A stretch of DNA of 64,000 bases, taken from Dryocola sp032051265 (lineage in GTDB: Bacteria; Pseudomonadota; Gammaproteobacteria; Enterobacterales; Enterobacteriaceae). Location of the stretch: NCBI GenBank assembly GCA_032051265.1, contig DAMBYU010000003.1, positions 124,001 through 188,000 of the forward strand. Direction: 5' to 3'. The notes beneath the pieces are model-generated. The model saw nothing but the letters and a program-made list of their open reading frames with translations, made no database searches and was not told the origin of the DNA. Both the position numbers and the translations under genes were made by a program. Shown here in pieces: positions 17,525 to 23,386 of the stretch (its first letter is position 1; each line of letters opens with the position of its first letter).

Positions 17525-18457
17525 TTAAGCCAGTTCGCGATTCAACACCAGCGCCAGCAGCGCCTGGCGAGCAAAAATGCCGTTGCCTGCCTGCTGGAAA
17601 TACCAGGCGTGAGGCGTTTTATCCACGTCGGTGGTGATTTCATCCACGCGTGGCAGCGGGTGCAGGACTTTCATATTTTCGCGGGCGTCCGCCAGGTCTG
17701 CCGCACGCAGCACAAACTGGGCCTTCACGTTGGCATATTCAGACGGGTCGAGGCGCTCTTTCTGCACGCGGGTCATGTACAGAATATCCAGTTCGCTCAC
17801 CACCTCGTCGATGGCTTCGTGGCAGCTCCACGCAATTCCTTTCTCATCCAGCATATCGAGAATGTACTTCGGCATGGCTAAGGCGTTCGGCGCGATAAAA
17901 TAGAAGCGGTTGCCGCTGAATTTCGCCAGCGCCTGCGCCAGGGAGTGCACGGTGCGACCGTACTTCAGATCGCCGACCATCGCGATATGCAGATTTTCCA
18001 GCCGTCCCTGAGTTTCCTGGATAGTGAACAGGTCGAGCAGCGTTTGGGTCGGATGCTGGTTCGCGCCGTCGCCCGCGTTCAGAATCGGCACGCTGCCGGA
18101 AAATTCAGTTGCCAGACGTGCCGCGCCTTCCTGCGGGTGACGCATCACAATGGCATCGACGTAGGTGCTGATAACGGAGATGGTATCCGCCAGCGTTTCG
18201 CCTTTTTTGCCAAGCGAGGTATTGCTGCTGTCAGAAAAACCCACAACGGAGGCGCCCAGGCGGTGAATGGACGTTTCAAACGAGAGGCGGGTGCGCGTAG
18301 AGGCCTCAAAGAAACAGCTGGCGATAACTTTGTGCTTCAGCAGCTCTGGCTGCGGGTTCGCTTTCAGCTTTGCCGCGGTGGACAGTACCAGTTCAAGCTC
18401 TTCACGGCTGAGATCGTTTATGGAAATGATATGTTTTTGATACAGCGGGTTAGCCAT
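17525..18457 (-). CDS. pyrB: aspartate carbamoyltransferase catalytic chain PyrB
   Basis: Catalyses carbamoyl phosphate + L-aspartate to N-carbamoyl-aspartate, the first committed step of pyrimidine synthesis. It is 310 residues, like the mature E. coli chain. The carbamoyl-phosphate loop is FEASTRTRLSFE, the Ser/Lys loop SNTSLGKKGE, and the C-terminal HPLPRVDEI is present. The ATG at 18457 (ANPLYQKHIIS) has AGGAGATAAAC before it; the frame's ten-codon extension reaches into the attenuator region and is not family sequence. Expression is set by the pyrL attenuator. Confidence 0.98.
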   Translation of the reverse strand: MANPLYQKHIISINDLSREELELVLSTAAKLKANPQPELLKHKVIASCFFEASTRTRLSFETSIHRLGASVVGFSDSSNTSLGKKGETLADTISVISTYVDAIVMRHPQEGAARLATEFSGSVPILNAGDGANQHPTQTLLDLFTIQETQGRLENLHIAMVGDLKYGRTVHSLAQALAKFSGNRFYFIAPNALAMPKYILDMLDEKGIAWSCHEAIDEVVSELDILYMTRVQKERLDPSEYANVKAQFVLRAADLADARENMKVLHPLPRVDEITTDVDKTPHAWYFQQAGNGIFARQALLALVLNRELA

Positions 18458-18479
18458 GTTTATCTCCTGTTCTCGGGCG

Positions 18480-18602
18480 TCAGGCAAAAAAAAAGCCCCT
18501 CAACGAGGGGCCTTTGGAATTGATTGAAGCAACGGAAAAAAACGAGGTCGCGTCGTCTTTCAGACGACGAAGTGTGGCAATTTTTTCAACACACTGAACC
18601 AT
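18480..18602 (-). CDS. pyrL: pyrBI operon leader peptide PyrL
   Basis: A 40-codon leader beginning MVQCV like E. coli PyrL (44 residues), with the start at 18602 behind GGGAGG. The end of the ORF overlaps the attenuator hairpin and its T-run (last residues RGFFFA). When UTP is low, RNA polymerase pauses, the ribosome catches up and prevents the terminator, and pyrBI is transcribed; when UTP is high it terminates. Apart from the MVQC start and the C-terminal region the sequence is little conserved. Confidence 0.93.
   Translation of the reverse strand: MVQCVEKIATLRRLKDDATSFFSVASINSKGPSLRGFFFA
18486..18515 (-). terminator. pyrBI attenuator
   Basis: Minus-strand stem GGCCCCTC / GAGGGGC with loop GTT followed by nine T residues, placed over the end of pyrL and 28 bp before pyrB: the classical UTP-sensing attenuator. 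Confidence 0.95.
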
Positions 18603-18614
18603 GCTTCCTCCCGG

Positions 18615-18633
18615 CAAATTGTGGCGCATTATA
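18615..18633 (-). promoter_or_regulatory. pyrBI promoter and UTP-sensitive start
   Basis: On the minus strand a TATAAT (18633-18628) is followed by AATTTG (18620-18615), the initial transcribed sequence that gives UTP-dependent reiterative transcription in E. coli pyrBI. Confidence 0.8.
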
Positions 18634-18814
18634 CGCGCGTGTATGCACACTTCAAGCGGTAAATTCACACAATTATGCGATCGGGCGAGGTTATAACCTC
18701 TTTAGCGATAAACATGCGTCAGCACAGGTTTTGGTGAAAAAGCCGTGGCGATGAAAAGTGAAGTCTCGTATAAATGGATTTATAAAACACCGTTTCAAAA
18801 CAGGGCTAACAATC

Positions 18815-19267
18815 ATGATTATTGGTAACATTCATTCTTTGCAAAGCTGGCTGCCTGAAGAGCTGCGTCAGGCGATTGAACATGTCAAACAGCAGGTCAC
18901 TGAGCAAACCCCGCTCGGCAAGCATGATATCGACGGTAACCGGCTGTTTATGCTGGTCTCGGAAGATACCACGCAGCCCATTGGCGAACGTAAGGCCGAG
19001 TTCCACCGGCGCTACCTGGATATTCAAATCGTAATGCGTGGTGAGGAAGGCATGACGTTCAGCTGCCTGCCTGCAGGTAAACCCGATACCGACTGGCTGG
19101 AAGATAAGGACATCGCGTTCCTGCCGCAAGGCGAGCAGGAAAAAACGGTAGTGTTAAGCGAAGGGGATTTTGTGGTGTTCTATCCAGGAGAGGTGCATAA
19201 GCCGCTGTGTGCGGTGGGCGAGCCTGCCGGGGTACGCAAAGTGGTGGTGAAGCTGCTAATGGCGTAA
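18815..19267 (+). CDS. tabA: TabA (YjgK), YhcH/YjgK/YiaL-family protein
   Basis: A 150-residue DUF386 protein with a cupin-like beta-barrel fold, collinear with E. coli TabA. Conserved residues include KHDIDGNRLFMLV, the HRRYLDIQIV block and GDFVVFYPGEVHKPLC, which carry the probable metal ligands. E. coli TabA affects biofilm formation and fimbrial expression in connection with toxin-antitoxin systems; relatives act on sialic-acid-type sugars, so the reaction is open. The ATG at 18815 matches the family N-terminus (MIIGNIHSLQSWLP). The gene is convergent with argI at a shared hairpin. Confidence 0.93.
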   Translation: MIIGNIHSLQSWLPEELRQAIEHVKQQVTEQTPLGKHDIDGNRLFMLVSEDTTQPIGERKAEFHRRYLDIQIVMRGEEGMTFSCLPAGKPDTDWLEDKDIAFLPQGEQEKTVVLSEGDFVVFYPGEVHKPLCAVGEPAGVRKVVVKLLMA

Positions 19268-19274
19268 AGCTTCC

Positions 19275-19297
19275 GGCCTTCCCGTTCCGGGAAGGCC
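19275..19297. terminator. bidirectional hairpin tabA / argI
   Basis: Perfect 9-bp stem GGCCTTCCC / GGGAAGGCC with a 5-nt loop between the two stop codons; weak T-tracts. Confidence 0.75.
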
Positions 19298-19303
19298 GTC
19301 AGG

Positions 19304-20311
19304 TTAATCCTGACTCAGCGTTGCTACCATTACCGCTTTAATGGTGTGCATGCGGTTTTCCGCCTGATCGAAGACCACGCTGTTCGGCGATTCAAATACC
19401 TCATCCGTGACTTCCATCCCGCCCTGCAAATCATACTGTTCCGCCATCTGTTTACCGAGCGTCGTCTGGTCGTCATGGAAAGCGGGCAGGCAGTGCAGGA
19501 ATTTGACCTGTGGATTGCCTGTAAGCTTAAGCATGGCGCTATTTACCTGATAAGGACGCAGCAGCTTGATGCGTTCAGCCCATTTCTCTTTGGCCTCGCC
19601 CATCGATACCCACACATCGGTATAAATGAAGTCCGCGCCTTGCACGCCGGCAGCAACATCTTCGGTCAGGGTAATTTTGCCGCCGGTTTGTTCGGCCAGC
19701 GACTGGCATTCGGCTACCAGTTTTTCATCCGGCCAGCAGGCTTTTGGCGCGACAAGGCGGAGATCCAGCCCGGTCAGCGCGGCGGCTTCCAGCATAGAGT
19801 TACCCATGTTGTTACGGGCATCGCCGGAATAGACCAGCGTCATTTCGTTTAATGCTTTGCCGGGCAGATGTTCCTGCATGGTCAGCAAATCGGCCAGCAA
19901 CTGCGTGGGATGAAATTCATTTGTCAGGCCATTCCATACCGGCACGCCGGCAAATTCAGCCAGGGTTTCGACGATTTGCTGGCCGTAACCGCGATACTGA
20001 ATGCCGTCATAGATTCTGCCCAGCACGCGGGCGGTATCTTTAATTGATTCTTTATGCCCAATCTGGCTACCGCTTGGGCCGAGCCAGGTGACGCGAGCGC
20101 CCTGGTCATAAGCGGCAACTTCGAAAGAGCATCGTGTGCGGGTTGAGTCTTTTTCGAAGATGAGCGCGATATTTTTTCCAGTAAGCTTCTGATTTTCTAT
20201 GCCTTTTTTCTTATCGGCCTTGAGTTTTGCGGAAAGCGTTAATAATTCGTGAAGCTGCGCAGGGGTAAAATCCAGCAATTTAAGAAAGTGCTTTTGGTAA
20301 AGGTTACTCAT
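19304..20311 (-). CDS. argI: ornithine carbamoyltransferase
   Basis: Converts L-ornithine and carbamoyl phosphate to citrulline in arginine synthesis. It has 335 residues (E. coli ArgI 334). The carbamoyl-phosphate site is FEKDSTRTRCSFEVAA, the ornithine site contains DVWVSMGE, and the catalytic Cys is in FLHCLPAFHDD. Position next to pyrBI and rraB marks it as argI, not the K-12-specific argF duplicate. Two ARG boxes lie 28-66 bp upstream, so it is repressed by ArgR with arginine. Confidence 0.97.
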   Translation of the reverse strand: MSNLYQKHFLKLLDFTPAQLHELLTLSAKLKADKKKGIENQKLTGKNIALIFEKDSTRTRCSFEVAAYDQGARVTWLGPSGSQIGHKESIKDTARVLGRIYDGIQYRGYGQQIVETLAEFAGVPVWNGLTNEFHPTQLLADLLTMQEHLPGKALNEMTLVYSGDARNNMGNSMLEAAALTGLDLRLVAPKACWPDEKLVAECQSLAEQTGGKITLTEDVAAGVQGADFIYTDVWVSMGEAKEKWAERIKLLRPYQVNSAMLKLTGNPQVKFLHCLPAFHDDQTTLGKQMAEQYDLQGGMEVTDEVFESPNSVVFDQAENRMHTIKAVMVATLSQD

Positions 20312-20338
20312 CTTTTCCTCACATGGCTCATGCCACTT

Positions 20339-20377
20339 ATTGAATTAAAATTCAATTTATATGTATGAATATTCATT
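20339..20377 (-). promoter_or_regulatory. two tandem ARG boxes (ArgR operator)
   Basis: Box 1 at 20339-20356 is a perfect palindrome with core TGAATTAAAATTCA. Box 2 at 20360-20377 (core TGTATGAATATTCA) has one mismatch in its left half. The 3-bp spacing is the canonical distance for one ArgR hexamer. Confidence 0.95.
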
Positions 20378-20475
20378 TGCAACCCCCGCACCGCAAATCT
20401 TTCGCGGGAAAGGTGGAGGCAAACCGATGCGTGTGTGAAAATAGAAGTATCTGCCGACACATTGAGGAAAGGGCC

Positions 20476-20901
20476 ATGGCAAATCCAGAACTGCTGGAAG
20501 AGCAACGCGAAGAAACGCGTTTGATTATTGAAGAATTACTGGAAGATGGCAGCGATCCGGATGCGCTGTACACCATCGAACATCACCTTTCTGCAGACGA
20601 CTTCGAAACCCTGGAAAAAGCTGCGGTTGAAGCCTTCAAAATGGGTTATGAAGTCACCGACCCGGAAGAGCTCGAAGTGGAAGAGGGCGATACCGTCATC
20701 TGCTGCGATGTGCTGAGCGAATGCGCCCTGAAAGCTGAACTGCTGGACGAGCAGGTTGAACAGTTGCTGAACCTTGCTGAGAAATTTGGCGTGGAATATG
20801 ACGGCTGGGGCACCTACTACGAAGATCCGAACGGCGAAGAAGGTGAAGAGGGCGAAGAAGAAGATTTCGTGGACGAAGACGACGACGGCGTGCGTCACTA
20901 A
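20476..20901 (+). CDS. rraB: ribonuclease E inhibitor RraB
   Basis: A 141-residue acidic protein, near-identical in its first 60 residues to E. coli RraB (138 residues): MANPELLEEQREETRLIIEE. It binds RNase E and alters degradosome composition, changing mRNA decay. The C-terminal tail is an acidic run (GEEGEEGEEEDFVDEDDDG), slightly longer than in E. coli. The ATG at 20476 follows GAGGAAAG; the frame extends upstream over the ArgR operator, which is not coding. It is divergent from argI. Confidence 0.96.
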   Translation: MANPELLEEQREETRLIIEELLEDGSDPDALYTIEHHLSADDFETLEKAAVEAFKMGYEVTDPEELEVEEGDTVICCDVLSECALKAELLDEQVEQLLNLAEKFGVEYDGWGTYYEDPNGEEGEEGEEEDFVDEDDDGVRH

Positions 20902-20959
20902 GCCCTCCCGTGCAGCGGCTCCCCGCCGCTGCATTTCAAACAGCCACGAATACTTAATC

Positions 20960-21724
20960 ATGAACTACCCTGAGCTTCTCTCTCCGGTCCTGAATTTCCT
21001 GCACTGCCCGACTCCCGATGCGTGGATTGCCAAAGCTCGCGCGCCGGAATATCTGCCTTTGTTGCTAACCGACCATATGGTTTGCGAACTCAAAGCCGCA
21101 CAAACCGCCATGCTGCTTATCCGTAAATACGTTGCTGATAAGGCCAGCGCCCAGGCGCTGCTGGACTGGCTAAAACCCTATGAAGATTTTACTTTCCGTG
21201 AGGGTGCTGAGCCGGACTTTATCGCGTTGCATAAAGGCCTGAGCAAAAGCGTGATGCCAAAAACGCGCACGGTTTGGGGACAGGCGCTTATCGACAGTAT
21301 GGTTTTGCTTATCAAAGAAGAATTGCACCATTTCTGGCAGGTGCGCGAGTTAATGCTTGACCGTAACATTCCCTACGTGAAAATGACCGCCAGCCGCTAC
21401 GCTAAAGGTCTGCTGAGCGAGGTGCGTACCCACGAGCCGGTAATGCTCGTCGATAAGCTTATCTGCGGTGCTTATATCGAGGCCCGCTCATGCGAGCGGT
21501 TTGCGGCTTTAGCCCCGCATCTGGATGGCGAACTGCAGAAGTTTTATTTATCGCTGCTGCGTTCGGAAGCGCGTCACTATCAGGACTATTTAGCGCTGGC
21601 AGAGCTTATTGCAGGCGGGGATATCAGTGACCGGGTGCGCTTTTTTGGGGAAGCGGAGGCTGCACTAATCAACAGCCCCGATGAAGCATTCCGTTTTCAC
21701 AGCGGCGTGCCGGGCTTTCTTTAA
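20960..21724 (+). CDS. miaE: tRNA-(ms2io6A37) hydroxylase MiaE
   Basis: Non-haem di-iron monooxygenase that hydroxylates the isopentenyl side chain of ms2i6A37 in tRNAs reading UNN codons. It has 254 residues. The diiron ligands are in two ExxH-type repeats, KEELHHFWQV and SEARHYQDYL, plus the Glu in CELKAAQTAM and AYIEARSCERF. The gene is known from Salmonella but missing in E. coli K-12, so it separates this genome from E. coli. The ATG at 20960 starts MNYPELLSPVL; a longer frame overlaps rraB and is rejected. Confidence 0.95.
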   Translation: MNYPELLSPVLNFLHCPTPDAWIAKARAPEYLPLLLTDHMVCELKAAQTAMLLIRKYVADKASAQALLDWLKPYEDFTFREGAEPDFIALHKGLSKSVMPKTRTVWGQALIDSMVLLIKEELHHFWQVRELMLDRNIPYVKMTASRYAKGLLSEVRTHEPVMLVDKLICGAYIEARSCERFAALAPHLDGELQKFYLSLLRSEARHYQDYLALAELIAGGDISDRVRFFGEAEAALINSPDEAFRFHSGVPGFL

Positions 21725-21736
21725 AAAGGGTATTGA

Positions 21737-22561
21737 ATGAACTGGACCCACGTGATTCTTGCCGGCTACATCGGCGCGGTGATTGCTGCTGTGGTGGGCG
21801 TTGCCCGTAGAAAAGGCTGGATCGGCAAAGCAGGCGCATTGGTTATCGCGGCCGTTGCGATCGTGGTGTGGAATATTATTGATGTGAAGTATCTTATCCC
21901 ACGCGACGGCAAAAACGCGACGCAGGCGCAAATAAGCCAGCTTGACGAAGCTTTTAATAAGATGCCGGTTTATCAGGTGATGAAAGAACACCAGCCCGCG
22001 CTCTTTGAGTCTGTCCGCCAGAAAGCGCTGACAATGCATAAAGAAGGAAAAACGGAGCAGGAGGTCATCGATGCTATTCAGCCGCAGATCCTTGAGTTCC
22101 AGATGAAGCAATTGCAGAACGCAGCAGATGCAAACGTCGTGGCCTATATGCAAATCAATATGCAGCAAACCGAGGTGGTGCAAAAAGCCAGCGATGACGA
22201 ATGCTTCCGTTTCCTGTTCCCGGCGGTGAAGGGCGGCATTAATGCGGTGCGTATTATTCCGCGCGAGGTCACTATGCGGCGTATGGAAGTTGATGCAGAA
22301 ATGCTGCGCTCGGCTTTTGGCCCGGACAAACATACCGTCACCACGGAAGAACGCGAGCAGGCCCAGCGTGATATTCAGCCGATTGTCCAGCAACTGGTTA
22401 AACAATACGGACAGGATATTCAGCTAATGGCAGATCCGCACAAAGCCGTGGGCAAAGAAGCCGTGGCGTGTAATCTGGTGCAGGATTTATGGCGAAATGT
22501 CATGCTGTTGCCGCCGCAGAAAGCCGCTGCAATTATTCGTCTGTCGGTTGAGGCGCAATAG
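21737..22561 (+). CDS. membrane-anchored protein of unknown function
   Basis: I do not recognise this 274-residue protein. Two hydrophobic segments near the N-terminus (about residues 6-22 and 32-48) form a membrane anchor with a short Arg/Lys-rich turn (GVARRKGWIGK). The remaining about 220 residues are soluble, Gln/Glu-rich and probably helical (LDEAFNKMPVYQVMKEH, EEREQAQRDIQPIVQQL). One Cys-containing motif, SDDECFRFLFP, stands out at about 154. It starts 12 bp after the miaE stop behind an AAAGGG ribosome site, so it is probably co-transcribed with miaE. There is no catalytic motif. Base use is normal for the region. Confidence 0.85.
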   Translation: MNWTHVILAGYIGAVIAAVVGVARRKGWIGKAGALVIAAVAIVVWNIIDVKYLIPRDGKNATQAQISQLDEAFNKMPVYQVMKEHQPALFESVRQKALTMHKEGKTEQEVIDAIQPQILEFQMKQLQNAADANVVAYMQINMQQTEVVQKASDDECFRFLFPAVKGGINAVRIIPREVTMRRMEVDAEMLRSAFGPDKHTVTTEEREQAQRDIQPIVQQLVKQYGQDIQLMADPHKAVGKEAVACNLVQDLWRNVMLLPPQKAAAIIRLSVEAQ

Positions 22562-22570
22562 TTTAAATCA

Positions 22571-22596
22571 GGCGGATAGCGTTGCGCTTATCCGCC
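22571..22596. repeat. single REP palindrome
   Basis: GGCGGATA...TTATCCGCC with the GCGTTGCGC loop, between the convergent unknown gene and yjgM; same family as the BIMEs at 16916, 26740 and 44464. It may also serve as the mRNA end. Confidence 0.7.
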
Positions 22597-22602
22597 AGCA
22601 TG

Positions 22603-23109
22603 TTAAAGCGCTTTGAGCATTCTGACTTCGCAGTCCACGTGCCCGGTACAGCCGAGCGGTTCTGAAATGTGCTCGAAGCCCAGGCGCTCATACAGCGCGA
22701 TGGCTTCGGTCAGAAACGCAGTTGTTTCCAGGTAGCAGCGCTTAAATCCCTGCTCGCGGGCAAAATCCATTGCCTGGATTGCCAGGCGTTTTGCCAGGCC
22801 TTTCCCGCGTACCACCGGCAGGAAATACATCTTCTGCAGTTCGCAGATATCCGGCTCGCTACAGCTCAGTGGCGCCACACCGCCCCCGCCCACCACTTTT
22901 CCGTCCATTTCGACAACCCAATAAGCATGGCCTGGCTGGCTGTAGAGCTGATAAAGCTCATCCAGGTTAGGATCCGCCACGGTGTAGCCTTTATCGGCGG
23001 TTAAGCCATATTCAGCAGATACTTCGCGGATCACGCAGGCGATCGCAGGATTGTCATGGGCGGAAATCCTGCGCAGGGCAAGATCAACCGGAGCAGCAAT
23101 GTTCATCAT
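22603..23109 (-). CDS. yjgM: GNAT-family N-acetyltransferase YjgM
   Basis: A 168-residue acetyltransferase collinear with E. coli YjgM (167). The acetyl-CoA loop is VVRGKGLAKRLA (about 107-118), preceded by the strand ELQKMYFLP, with the C-terminal ALYERLGFEHISEPLGCTGH. The substrate is unknown. Two adjacent Met codons open the frame (MMNIAAPVDL). It is the same neighbour of valS as in E. coli, though separated here by a hairpin-rich 277-bp gap. Confidence 0.92.
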   Translation of the reverse strand: MMNIAAPVDLALRRISAHDNPAIACVIREVSAEYGLTADKGYTVADPNLDELYQLYSQPGHAYWVVEMDGKVVGGGGVAPLSCSEPDICELQKMYFLPVVRGKGLAKRLAIQAMDFAREQGFKRCYLETTAFLTEAIALYERLGFEHISEPLGCTGHVDCEVRMLKAL

Positions 23110-23199
23110 TTAACTCATGATTCTTTGGAGACATAGGGCGAGTTAATAGCACTCCCTTAAAAAGGGTGCAAGAGAGGATCTTTCAGACGCCCATAAAAA

Positions 23200-23219
23200 A
23201 GCCGGGAATGCTCCCGGCT
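23200..23219 (-). terminator. hairpin copy 1 (terminator for valS/holC side)
   Basis: GCCGGGAATGCTCCCGGCT with a 4-nt loop, followed on the minus strand by TTTTTTATG. Its exact sequence recurs at 23348-23366. In this orientation it ends minus-strand transcripts coming from valS. Confidence 0.75.
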
Positions 23220-23304
23220 GAGACTACTGACAAAGTTCTCAGATGTTAAAAGTCACTTTGGTCGTAGTTTAAAAAACAAAGAATGGGATCTTCTGCTTTA
23301 CCCC

Positions 23305-23336
23305 AAACACCCGAAAACCACGCTTTTCGGGTGTTT
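23305..23336. other. strong 13-bp hairpin between yjgM and valS
   Basis: AAACACCCGAAAA / TTTTCGGGTGTTT, a perfect inverted repeat with a 6-nt loop. It lies midway between the two copies of the GCCGGGA hairpin. It could be a further terminator or the 3' end of an unannotated small RNA; no function is assigned. Confidence 0.6.
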
Positions 23337-23347
23337 GTTATCAATCT

Positions 23348-23370
23348 GCCGGGAATGCTCCCGGCTTTTT
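23348..23370 (+). terminator. hairpin copy 2 with T-tract on plus strand
   Basis: The same 19-bp GCCGGGAATGCTCCCGGCT as copy 1, followed by TTTT on the plus strand, 17 bp beyond the valS stop. As a rho-independent terminator it would stop plus-strand transcripts entering valS. Confidence 0.65.
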
Positions 23371-23386
23371 ACATTTAGCGGCTTAG

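Noticed and set aside
20774..20959. N-terminal extension of miaE into rraB
   Set aside because: The frame is open, but it is an out-of-frame overlap with rraB; the conserved MiaE sequence starts at 20960.
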